Shown in pieces: positions 43,260 to 50,652 of a stretch of 63,387 nucleotides of DNA. Numbering within the stretch: position 1 is the first letter of the stretch; each line of letters opens with the position of its first letter. The position numbers and the translations under genes are program-made. This DNA comes from Gammaproteobacteria bacterium (GTDB lineage Bacteria; Pseudomonadota; Gammaproteobacteria; Steroidobacterales; GCA-2729495). The stretch is taken from the NCBI GenBank assembly GCA_023383705.1, contig JAHDYM010000006.1, positions 1 through 63,387 on the forward strand, given 5' to 3'. A model generated the notes under the pieces. The model searched no databases, had not been told where the DNA came from, and saw nothing but the letters and a program-made list of their open reading frames with translations.

Positions 43260-44278
43260 CAGTCGTCCTCCTTCTCAAGGTTCAGCTCGAAGGTCATGCC
43301 TTCAGGCAGCTTCTTGAGCAATTCCTTGAGCTGCGCGCCGGTGGCGGTGGAGACCTTGATGGACACCTCCGCCACCTTCGTGGCCGGGCCGATGCCCCAG
43401 CCTTCGATCTTGCCGATCAGGTTGAGCGGTGATGTGGCGGGGTTCGACAGAGGGATGCGCGGCTTGGCGGTGTTGCCGTCGCTACCGAAGAGCCCGCCCA
43501 CCGTGGGCGCAGGTGGCGTGCCGGAGGGCACGTCGCCTCCGGGTGTGGATGTCGTCCCGCCATCGCCACCGAACAACCCGCCGCCACTGGTTAGTGCGGG
43601 CGCTGGCGCGGGCGGCGTGGAACCTCCGGTGGCGGGCACGGCTGAGGGCAGCATCACAAACACGTCGTCGAGGTGGCGACCCGTGAGCGAGAGCTTGGGC
43701 CGCAGACGCCGCCACGCGGTGTCTTCATCCTCGCCGGGATGGGTTTGCAGGTATTCCATGCCGCGCACGTTGATGGCGACCTTGCCCTTGGCGCACAGGC
43801 GCAGCAGGCGTTCCTTCATCGAGGTTTCGCCCAGCCACGGGATGCAGTCCTGCCCAGCCGGACGCGGCTCTTGCAGTTCGCGCAGCAGCTTGCCGACCGA
43901 TTCGTTGTTGTTGGCGAATTCGAGCACCAGTTCCTCGAAGTCCTCCGGCACGAACAGATCGCTGATTAGCGCATCTTCGATGGCCTCGGGAATCTGCGAA
44001 CCCTGCTTGTCCAGACGTTCGACGCTGAATTTGCATTGCGCGGGGTCGCTGAAATTCCAGCGGTGCAGCACGGCGAAGCGGTCGAACCGCTTCTTGAGGT
44101 TGTCGCGCAGCGTGTTCTCGAATTCCTTGTGCAGCTTCTTGTATTCGGGGTTCTGGCTGCTCCACTCCTGCGCTTTCATCTCGGCGCGGGCGAGGACGAG
44201 CAGATCACGATCCAAGAAGGCATTGGTGCTGCCCGCGCGCGGCAGCAAGAAGCGCACAGTGTTGCGACGCTTCTGCAA
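43259..44278 (-). CDS. DUF499 ATPase, C-terminal part (downstream of TGA)
   Basis: 339 aa open from TTG 44278 (drawn there because the frame continues in phase from the upstream part). It reads LQKRRNTVRFLLPRAGSTNAFLDRDLLVLARAEMKAQEW, a region typical of the DUF499 C-terminal half, then a Pro/Gly-rich linker and a C-terminal domain (SNPATSPLNLIGKIEGWGIGPATKVAEVSIKVSTATG). The two parts are separated only by one TGA and four codons. Either a reinitiated separate chain or the dead remainder of a broken gene. Confidence 0.75.
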   Translation of the reverse strand: MQKRRNTVRFLLPRAGSTNAFLDRDLLVLARAEMKAQEWSSQNPEYKKLHKEFENTLRDNLKKRFDRFAVLHRWNFSDPAQCKFSVERLDKQGSQIPEAIEDALISDLFVPEDFEELVLEFANNNESVGKLLRELQEPRPAGQDCIPWLGETSMKERLLRLCAKGKVAINVRGMEYLQTHPGEDEDTAWRRLRPKLSLTGRHLDDVFVMLPSAVPATGGSTPPAPAPALTSGGGLFGGDGGTTSTPGGDVPSGTPPAPTVGGLFGSDGNTAKPRIPLSNPATSPLNLIGKIEGWGIGPATKVAEVSIKVSTATGAQLKELLKKLPEGMTFELNLEKEDD

Positions 44279-44290
44279 CTGGTCTTTGAG

Positions 44291-44293
44291 TCA
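44291..44293 (-). other. In-frame TGA inside the DUF499 gene
   Basis: The minus-strand codons around this point read GGT CGC TGA CTC AAA GAC CAG TTG. No frame change is needed to join the two halves. The joined protein would be about 910 aa, near the usual DUF499 length. Confidence 0.8.
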
Positions 44294-45991
44294 GCGACCC
44301 AGCGTGGCGTCGAGCTTTTCCGGTTCTTCGGGTAGCACAAGGATGGGCAGGCGGTCGTCCCATTTTTCGGGCTGCTCGGCATCGTCGAGCGATGCCCACG
44401 GATCGGTGGCCCATGACTTCGGCAATGCGACTACGCGGAAGGTCTTGGCGACTTCGTCGCTGCCGCCGATGACGTAGCGAATTTGCTTGGCAAGCTGCGC
44501 CTGATCGGTGCCGTCGGCGAACAATTTGTCGTTGCGCGCGTAGGCCATGAGCTTGGCGCGCGGGTTTTCTTCCTCGCGGAACAGCAGTTTGGTGCCGTCC
44601 TGATGGATGTTGAAGCTGTTCTCGACAATGGTCGCCAGCTCGACTTGGAAGGCGTTGTCGTCCACTGGCTTGCCACGGGTGATGTCCAGTTGCAGCGTGG
44701 CGGGTTCGGCACCGGCGAGGTTACCCACGGCAATCGAGCGCAGCCACAGCGCGCCGACGAGTTCTTGCAAGTGCGGTGCGATGCTGGCGTGGTCGTGCCG
44801 CGCTTCCTGCACCGAGATGATGTTCTGCTGCGCCTTTTCGCGCAGCGTGCGGTGGTGCTGATTCGCCACGGCTTCCAGCAACGCGCCGATGCCGGAGGAG
44901 TCGTCATCGAGCCGGAAGTCGGCGGCGGTGAGCACGGGCACAGCTTCACCACGGCTCTTGTAAAGGTTGGCGAGGATGCGGATCAGATCGCGCGTTTCCT
45001 GCGCATCGGTGGCGATGAGCACCTGCTCTTCCAGCAGGCGCAGCAGGTGCGGCGCGTAGGGCCACGACTCGGTGAATTCACGGCGCTTGCGCTCCTGTTC
45101 AGCGGGCGGCACATCCAGCAGCCGGAAGGATTCGGCGACGTACTGGTCGACCAGCGATTCGATGGTGCCGCTGGCAATTTGCAAGCGGTTGTCGAACAGA
45201 CGGTGCAGCAGCATCCGGCGGCGATCCTGCTGGATGCGCTCGGCGCTGCCGCCTGCCTTGAAGTCGATGGCGACCGGGTTGACGCGATGCACCTGCTGGT
45301 AGGCGTCGCTGCCACCGTTGCGCACCGAGATCACCAGCACCAGCAGGTCGGGCCGCTCTTTGGCGATCTCCGAAAGAATCTGGATGAAGTTGAACGCCCA
45401 GTTCTTCCACGGGTACTGTTTGGTGTTGGTGAGGCCGTCGTACCACGTCTGGAATTCGTCCAGCAGCAGCATCGTCGGCTTGTTCTCCAGCAGCTCGATG
45501 ATGAGCTTGTCGGACGGAATTTCGGTCTTGGACGCGCCTTGGCCTTCCCACTTGCCCTTGATGTAGGTGCCGTGGGGGTGGTTGTCGAACAGCACATCCC
45601 ACAGAAACTTGTAGCGATGGCGGTGCAGGCTTTCGCCGATGACGTGCATCCCGTTGCGCAGCGCGATCTTGCCGACGTTGGGGTCGGCCAGCGTGGTTGC
45701 CCACGCAGTAAGCCACGCGCCTGTCGATGCGGGATCGGTGACGGCGTGAAAGAGCGCGGCCATCAAGTGCGATTTACCGAGGCCGCGTTCGCCGATCACG
45801 ACAACCGGGCGACCCTGGTTGGGGCCGACGGCTTCGATGCCCTTCAGCAGATCGTGCGTGGGATAGGTGATCTCCAAGAACTGCTTGGCCGCGATCTGGG
45901 TCGCGCCCGTGTTCTGGTCGTTGGACAGCTCGATGGCTGTGCCCTTGAGGCGTTTGCCCCGGAATTCTTCTCGTAGTGTCAGCCCAAGCAT
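44291..45991 (-). CDS. DUF499 ATPase, N-terminal part (BrxC/PglY-like)
   Basis: 566 aa. Walker A GERGLGKS at residues 67-74 (VVVIGERGLGKSHLMAALFHAV) and Walker B PTMLLLDEFQTWYDGL near 172-187 define a large AAA-type ATPase of the DUF499 family, comparable to the BrxC/PglY subunit of BREX. It stops at TGA 44293-44291 in the middle of the domain, where the following codons LKDQLQKRRN continue the family sequence in the same frame. A TGG-to-TGA change would explain it. First large gene of the operon, its ATG overlapping the HTH gene stop. Confidence 0.85.
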   Translation of the reverse strand: MLGLTLREEFRGKRLKGTAIELSNDQNTGATQIAAKQFLEITYPTHDLLKGIEAVGPNQGRPVVVIGERGLGKSHLMAALFHAVTDPASTGAWLTAWATTLADPNVGKIALRNGMHVIGESLHRHRYKFLWDVLFDNHPHGTYIKGKWEGQGASKTEIPSDKLIIELLENKPTMLLLDEFQTWYDGLTNTKQYPWKNWAFNFIQILSEIAKERPDLLVLVISVRNGGSDAYQQVHRVNPVAIDFKAGGSAERIQQDRRRMLLHRLFDNRLQIASGTIESLVDQYVAESFRLLDVPPAEQERKRREFTESWPYAPHLLRLLEEQVLIATDAQETRDLIRILANLYKSRGEAVPVLTAADFRLDDDSSGIGALLEAVANQHHRTLREKAQQNIISVQEARHDHASIAPHLQELVGALWLRSIAVGNLAGAEPATLQLDITRGKPVDDNAFQVELATIVENSFNIHQDGTKLLFREEENPRAKLMAYARNDKLFADGTDQAQLAKQIRYVIGGSDEVAKTFRVVALPKSWATDPWASLDDAEQPEKWDDRLPILVLPEEPEKLDATLGR

Positions 45992-46227
45992 TACTTCCGC
46001 TCCCCCTTGTGCGATGTCTCTGGCGTGCTGCGGTCGGGCTTCGCCGCCGATTGCTGCTTGATCCAGCTATCGATGTCGGCGCGCGAGAACCGCCACGTCC
46101 CGCCGACTTTGAACGCCGGGATTTTCTTGGCCGCCGCCAGCCTGTAGATCGTCCGCTCCGTGACCTTCAGGTACTCGGCAACCTGTTTGATGGTGAGGAT
46201 TGCCTCTTCACCGGTGTTCGTTGGCAT
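45991..46227 (-). CDS. MerR/excisionase-type HTH protein, first gene of BREX-like operon
   Basis: 78 aa from ATG 46227. The block ILTIKQVAEYLKVTERTIYRLAAAKKIPAFKVGGTWRFSRADIDSWI is a textbook excisionase/MerR-like winged HTH. Its stop overlaps the DUF499 start. As the leader of the operon it is a likely transcriptional regulator; such small HTH genes precede several BREX-type and methylase-helicase operons. The promoter lies in the following 300 bp gap. Confidence 0.85.
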   Translation of the reverse strand: MPTNTGEEAILTIKQVAEYLKVTERTIYRLAAAKKIPAFKVGGTWRFSRADIDSWIKQQSAAKPDRSTPETSHKGERK

Positions 46228-46555
46228 GGTGTGTGGTGCATCCAGGATGTCAAACGAAGTCAGGATAGTACAAAATTTTCAAGGGAACGGCGACAAGTGA
46301 CTGTCCTGCGAAGAATTTTCCAAGAGAAGCAGCTCATCCGGTGAGACTGGGCACCGATTGATCGGCGCGAAATGCGCTTCCGCGCTACGTGGGCTGGGGC
46401 TCCCATGCCCGATGCACAGGAAACAGAAAGGCACGCCCGCCACAGCGATGTCGCTGCCAAGCTGCCACCCCAAGCGTTCTTTGAAGGATTGCTTGTTAAA
46501 CGAAAGTTTTTTGATATAGAATCCTGATATGCGAAATCCGCCTATGGAGTTGCCA
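46228..46555. promoter_or_regulatory. Divergent regulatory gap between BREX-like operon and cassette
   Basis: About 330 bp without a gene. It holds CATCCAGGATG (a palindrome, 46239-46249), a TCAGGATA copy (46260-46267) beside a minus-strand TACTAT, the left 17 bp repeat (46357-46373), and on the plus strand TTGTTA-16 bp-TATAGA (about 46492-46519) immediately ahead of the 218-aa gene. The TCAGGATA copy would overlap a -10 region of the minus-strand operon. Confidence 0.5.
46357..46373. repeat. 17-bp direct repeat, left copy
   Basis: ATTGATCGGCGCGAAAT, identical to 49181-49197. The flanking bases differ, so the repeat is exactly 17 bp. It lies in the non-coding gap left of the four-gene cassette. 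Confidence 0.7.
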
Positions 46556-47212
46556 ATGGCTAAGCCGACCCAAGAAACGATCCATGACCTGCTCGTAAGG
46601 AACATCCCGCGTGAGCTTGTCATGGGCCTCGAAGAAGCCAAGCTGGTCGGTGCCCAGCGCGCCTATGCCGCAGCACGAGGAATGGATGATGGGCACCTGC
46701 CCAGTGTGGTCGGCCAGCTGCGTCACTTCCACATGAACGAGTCATTTCATCGGGCGCTCTCCGTAGGCGGGGCGTCTCCATCGCCGCTTCGTGGCAACCA
46801 GATCATCACGGGCCGGGCGGGAATCTTCACCTTGGCGCGCTTCAACACCAAGTACGGGGTCTGGAACAGCGGTCGGCGCAGCGAGACGCGCAAACAGATG
46901 TCCTTGGCAAACGCGGCCATTGAGCCGTTGGTTCAACCAGAACTGTTTTCGGACTATGTGCCGCCATCGGATGCGGTTGTTTTTCTTGTGGCCTGCTTTG
47001 CCGGGTCGCTGCACGTTCAACCGGAAACCCCTGTCTCAATCCAAATTGCGGTACCAGACCGGAACATGGAAAGCTGGCTCTTTCGGGAACCTGTCGACTC
47101 GTTCGTCAAGCGGTACGACCAGAAGCCGACGACAGCGCAGGATGACCTGGCCATGCCGAAGCTGAAGAAGAACATCGGAAAGCAGCAGGACAAAGACGGA
47201 ACGGGATCATGA
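46556..47212 (+). CDS. 218-aa unknown protein paired with an ImmA/IrrE regulator
   Basis: Starts at ATG 46556 behind GGAG; ATGs at 46529 and 46544 lie too close to the TATAGA box. Sequence starts MAKPTQETIHDLLVRNIPRELVMGLEEAKLVGAQ and contains IITGRAGIFTLARFNTKYGVWNSGRRSETRKQM; the C-terminus is Lys-rich. No family recognised. It overlaps the XRE-ImmA gene by 4 bp, so the two probably work as a pair, for example as target or toxin and its protease regulator. Confidence 0.7.
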   Translation: MAKPTQETIHDLLVRNIPRELVMGLEEAKLVGAQRAYAAARGMDDGHLPSVVGQLRHFHMNESFHRALSVGGASPSPLRGNQIITGRAGIFTLARFNTKYGVWNSGRRSETRKQMSLANAAIEPLVQPELFSDYVPPSDAVVFLVACFAGSLHVQPETPVSIQIAVPDRNMESWLFREPVDSFVKRYDQKPTTAQDDLAMPKLKKNIGKQQDKDGTGS

Positions 47213-48417
47213 GCCGGGGCGGAGTACAAGGATTCCAGAAGGATCGGCTTGGCCAGATTCTTGCTGCGCGTCGCCTGACCCAAGTACAGCTGGCGTCGAT
47301 GGTAGAGGTATCGCCTGCGACTATCAGTAAGTGGCGCGCGGGAACACAGGCTCCAGAACGCGATGCACTCGACCGTCTCGCCGGCGTGGTCAATGTCACG
47401 CCGGAATGGTTTACGCGCGCACCCGGCGCGAAGCTGTCGTTGCCGCTTTTCCGCAGCAACGCTTCTGCACACGTCGCGGCGCGAGCAATGCTTGAGGCCC
47501 GCCTTGAGTGGGCACAGGACGTGGCCACCGCATTGATGGAGTACGTTGACTACCCCGTAGTCAACTTGCCTTCTCGCAATTACACCGATCCGGAAGAGAT
47601 CACTGCCGAGGACATCGAGAAAGCTGCCTGCGAATGCCGGGATCTGTGGCGTCTGGGCCGTTCGGCGATTCAAGACTTGGCGCTTGCCGTGGAAGGCGCT
47701 GGTGTCATTCTCGTCCGAGAAGAAACGGGCATTGCGCAGATTGAGGGGCTTTCGGCTTGGAGCGAGGTGCTGGGTCGCCCACTCATCCTCCTGTCTGCTG
47801 ACAAAGACAATGGATACCGCAGTCGCTTCGATCTTGCCCATGAGGTCGGGCATCTTGTTTTGCATCGTCACATTCAGCGCACGACGGATAGTGCCCGTCA
47901 CAAGCTGATGGAGAAACAGGCGCACCACTTTGCAGGCGCTTTTTTGCTGCCTGCCGAAACTTTCGCCACCGAGGTTCGCGTACCACCGACGCTGGATGAT
48001 TTGCTGCTACTGAAGCGCCGGTGGGGCGTATCTGCCGCAGCGATCATCATGCGTCTGAAGGCACTCGAGCTGCTGGATGAAGATGGCGCTTTGATGCTTT
48101 TCAAGCGCCGCTCTGCTCGGTGGGGTGCGAAATCGGAACCTGGTGACGGTGATCGCAAACCTGAGCAGCCTCGCCTGCTTCGTCGCACGATTGATCTGCT
48201 GGTCGAAGAGAAGGTCATGCCCTTGGAAGCCATCCCGAGGCACATCGGACTGGCTGCGGGGGACGTTGAAGCACTCGCTGGACTGCCCGAAGGCTACTTC
48301 CAGGGCAAGACCAATGTCGTTGAGTTTGCGCGACTGAAAGCAACCCAGAAACCGGCTGATGACCATCCGGCTCTAGGTAGCAAGGTGGTGCCGTTTCGAC
48401 CTCCGTCCAAATCCTGA
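47209..48417 (+). CDS. XRE regulator fused to ImmA/IrrE metallopeptidase
   Basis: 402 aa. Residues 12-60 form an XRE HTH (LGQILAARRLTQVQLASMVEVSPATISKWRAGTQAPERDAL). The middle is a gluzincin domain with RFDLAHEVGHLVLHRH, the HExxH zinc motif at 211-215. The C-terminal part has winged-helix character. ImmA/IrrE proteins cleave repressors during stress or prophage induction, and the fused form often acts in toxin-antitoxin or defence modules. Overlaps the 218-aa gene (ATGA). Confidence 0.9.
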   Translation: MSRGGVQGFQKDRLGQILAARRLTQVQLASMVEVSPATISKWRAGTQAPERDALDRLAGVVNVTPEWFTRAPGAKLSLPLFRSNASAHVAARAMLEARLEWAQDVATALMEYVDYPVVNLPSRNYTDPEEITAEDIEKAACECRDLWRLGRSAIQDLALAVEGAGVILVREETGIAQIEGLSAWSEVLGRPLILLSADKDNGYRSRFDLAHEVGHLVLHRHIQRTTDSARHKLMEKQAHHFAGAFLLPAETFATEVRVPPTLDDLLLLKRRWGVSAAAIIMRLKALELLDEDGALMLFKRRSARWGAKSEPGDGDRKPEQPRLLRRTIDLLVEEKVMPLEAIPRHIGLAAGDVEALAGLPEGYFQGKTNVVEFARLKATQKPADDHPALGSKVVPFRPPSKS

Positions 48418-48433
48418 TATGAAAGGAGCCATG

Positions 48434-48682
48434 ATGTCCAAGAACACGAAACAGACGTCCACGCGAATCGGCAGGCTCGCATCCGAAACGCTGCAAAACA
48501 GCGGATCGTCACAAATCGCCAAGAGCCTTGCCGCATCGGCCCTCGCCCAGCGTAGTGGTGACAAGCAGACCGGGGCGAAAATGGAAGACGTGGCTGCCCG
48601 TGTGCTGGCCAGTGACCGCTACGCCAACGACACAAAAGAACTGGCAGCCTCGGTTCTTTCCCAAGCCAACAAGCAGCGTTAA
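48434..48682 (+). CDS. 82-aa unknown cassette protein
   Basis: Start taken at ATG 48434 behind AAAGGAG; ATG 48431 and 48419 are possible. Ala/Ser-rich helical sequence (RIGRLASETLQNSGSSQIAKSLAASALAQRSGDKQTG then VLASDRYANDTKELAASVLSQANKQR) with two repeat-like halves. No domain recognised. It directly follows the XRE-ImmA gene, so probably the same operon. Confidence 0.65.
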   Translation: MSKNTKQTSTRIGRLASETLQNSGSSQIAKSLAASALAQRSGDKQTGAKMEDVAARVLASDRYANDTKELAASVLSQANKQR

Positions 48683-48702
48683 GGCTGGGCGGCGAGTCTC
48701 TC

Positions 48703-49185
48703 ATGTCACAGGATTTGAGCGACTCGCAGCTGAAGGCAATTTGGCGTCAGGGGAAAATCCCGGTCATCTTCAAGCGCAATAAACCACTTCCGGTTCTTGT
48801 GCGCGTTCCCTTCGCTGAAGGAAACATGGAATGGCTTCGAGATGATCGGCGCTCGAAACCCAAGTGGAGTAGCCAGTTCAAAGCTTGGGAGATACCGACC
48901 GCATGGTTCGACAGTGTCATCAAGCTATCGCTGAGACGGCATCGGGAGGTATATGTGATCCAGCTATACCGGGCGCAGCAGAAATGCGCTCCGGCCTGCT
49001 GGAACGCGGAAGGCTTCCATTGCGAATGTTCGTGCATGGGTGAGAACCACGGCGGCGGCCACCCTGGTGGAAGCTGGTACGAGGTTTCGGAAACCTTTGC
49101 CGTATCTTGGGGTGCGCAACGCTATTCGTGCCGGCATTTGAAGGTAAAGGGAGCATCCCCGTCGGCAGGACTGGATGGCAATTGA
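48703..49185 (+). CDS. Cys/His-rich 160-aa cassette protein
   Basis: Begins MSQDLSDSQLKAIWRQGKIPVIFKRNKPLPVLVRVPF. Residues 95-143 hold C95-x3-C99-x7-C107-x-C109-x-C111, His116, His120 and C143, which could bind zinc or an Fe-S cluster. No family recognised. Its stop codon TGA lies inside the right 17 bp repeat, i.e. the cassette ends exactly with this gene. Confidence 0.7.
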   Translation: MSQDLSDSQLKAIWRQGKIPVIFKRNKPLPVLVRVPFAEGNMEWLRDDRRSKPKWSSQFKAWEIPTAWFDSVIKLSLRRHREVYVIQLYRAQQKCAPACWNAEGFHCECSCMGENHGGGHPGGSWYEVSETFAVSWGAQRYSCRHLKVKGASPSAGLDGN

Positions 49186-49197
49186 TCGGCGCGAAAT
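49181..49197. repeat. 17-bp direct repeat, right copy
   Basis: Second copy of ATTGATCGGCGCGAAAT. It starts in the last codons of the Cys/His-rich gene and includes its stop. With the left copy it brackets 2841 bp (46357-49197) containing four genes. Confidence 0.7.
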
Positions 49198-49199
49198 TA

Positions 49200-49267
49200 G
49201 CGAAACCAGCGAAATTAGTGCCGTGACAAGCACTTGCGGTTGATCCGCTCCGGCGAAACCAGCGAAA
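49200..49267. repeat. 15-bp GCGAAACCAGCGAAA direct repeats
   Basis: Copies at 49200-49214 and 49253-49267, 53 bp apart. Each contains two GCGAAA/AGCGAAA units. They lie just beyond the cassette and downstream of the ParB-recombinase operon; a partition or recombination site is possible. Confidence 0.5.
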
Positions 49268-49278
49268 AAATCCCCTCG

Positions 49279-50649
49279 CTACCCCGTCGCCAGCCGGTAC
49301 ACCCGCAGCGGTGCGCCCGGCGCACCATCGGCACGCTCACCCCACTGCACCGTGATCTTCGGCGGCGTGGCCGTCAGCAGGTGCTCCAGACTGGCGTCGA
49401 GCCGCGTCTTCGGCACCTTGCCCTTGAAACACTCGGTGCTGATCTGGCTGCGCGTGGCCTGACCGCGTTCACGCAGGAAGGCCAGCACGCGGTTCGACAG
49501 TTCCAACACCTGCGCGAGCTGGGCTTCCTCGGCGGCGCTGACGAAGACGAAGCGCACGGACGCCGTGGCGTGCCGAATCCACGCCATCGCCGCGTCGATG
49601 TGCTGGGCATCGATGCGGGTTTGCAGGTCGGTCAACGCCATCAGCATGGCCAACCGCAGCAGCATTGGGGCGCGGCGTTCCAGCAGCGCGCCGATGACGC
49701 CTTCGCCGAGGTCGTCGTTCAGGTCACCCCGGTAGAGTTGGGCGTAACGCCACTGCGCCTGCGGCGACATTTCCATCCGCAGGTGGTCGCGCTGGTCGTG
49801 CCGGTCGGCGCGAACGAAAGCCAACACTTCCAACGTCCTGCGCGCCAACTGCTCGACCACGGCCTGTGGCGTTTCCTTCGGAAACGGCAGCATCCGCGTG
49901 CGCTCGGCCCAGATCATCAGGAAGCGGTTGGCGAAGCCATTGGTCAGTTCGCGGGCGTTCATCAGGCTGGTCAGCTCGCCCGGCGAGATCGCGCCGCTCA
50001 GGCAAACGTGCGGGTCGCTGGCGTAGAGCCGGTTCGATTTGGTGGCAGGCTTGAGATCGACGCCATCCCAACAGTCGCGCAGCGCCGCCGACAGCGTGTT
50101 GCCGTCGCGCCGCCCTTGATGCAGCACGTTGGCGAACTCCGATTCGACCACCCACAGGCGCTTGTCCTCGATGGCGGGCACGTCCTGCCGACCTTGCCGG
50201 TAGCCGTCGTGGATCAGCGCCGCCAGCCCTTCGCGTGTGGACAGGCCGCCACGGTGAATCTGCGGCGCGAAGGCTTCGTCCATCGCCCGTAGCTCCTGAT
50301 CGATGCGCAGCACCAGCGATACCGCGTCGCCCTTGCGGCCACGGCCCGAACGCCCGATGTGCAGGCAGAACAGCCGCGCGTGGTGTCGGGTGTTGCCGAT
50401 GGGCAGGTACACGCCGCGCCCGACCGTGCAGGACAGGTAGGCCATGAAGTTGGCGGCGATGGCGAAGGCGTTGGTTTCCGTGCCTTCGCTGCCCGCGCGG
50501 GCGACGTCGCCGATCAGGCCGTAGAGGCAGGCCGGATCAGCGTCCGGGGCATTGCGGTGAGCTGCCACGGCTGCACCGTCGTCGTCATCGGTGACGTCAA
50601 GCGGTGACGCGGCGTGAGATGCCGGGGTGACATCGACGATCCGGCGCAT
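49279..50649 (-). CDS. DUF3987-like P-loop protein
   Basis: 456 aa from ATG 50649. P-loop-like HIGRSGRGRKGDAV at residues 97-110, RLWVVESEFANVL as a Walker B-like strand, and LTNGFANRFLMIWAERTRMLP later, all typical of DUF3987-type helicase/primase-like proteins of mobile elements. The C-terminal 90 residues look like winged helices. It is the last gene of the operon that starts with the recombinase and the two ParB-like genes, 3 bp after ParB-like 2. Confidence 0.75.
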   Translation of the reverse strand: MRRIVDVTPASHAASPLDVTDDDDGAAVAAHRNAPDADPACLYGLIGDVARAGSEGTETNAFAIAANFMAYLSCTVGRGVYLPIGNTRHHARLFCLHIGRSGRGRKGDAVSLVLRIDQELRAMDEAFAPQIHRGGLSTREGLAALIHDGYRQGRQDVPAIEDKRLWVVESEFANVLHQGRRDGNTLSAALRDCWDGVDLKPATKSNRLYASDPHVCLSGAISPGELTSLMNARELTNGFANRFLMIWAERTRMLPFPKETPQAVVEQLARRTLEVLAFVRADRHDQRDHLRMEMSPQAQWRYAQLYRGDLNDDLGEGVIGALLERRAPMLLRLAMLMALTDLQTRIDAQHIDAAMAWIRHATASVRFVFVSAAEEAQLAQVLELSNRVLAFLRERGQATRSQISTECFKGKVPKTRLDASLEHLLTATPPKITVQWGERADGAPGAPLRVYRLATG

Positions 50650-50652
50650 TCG

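Noticed and set aside
32444..46227. Classical type I BREX
   Set aside because: No BrxA, BrxB or BrxL gene; the methylase is DUF1156-type and a SNF2 helicase is present.
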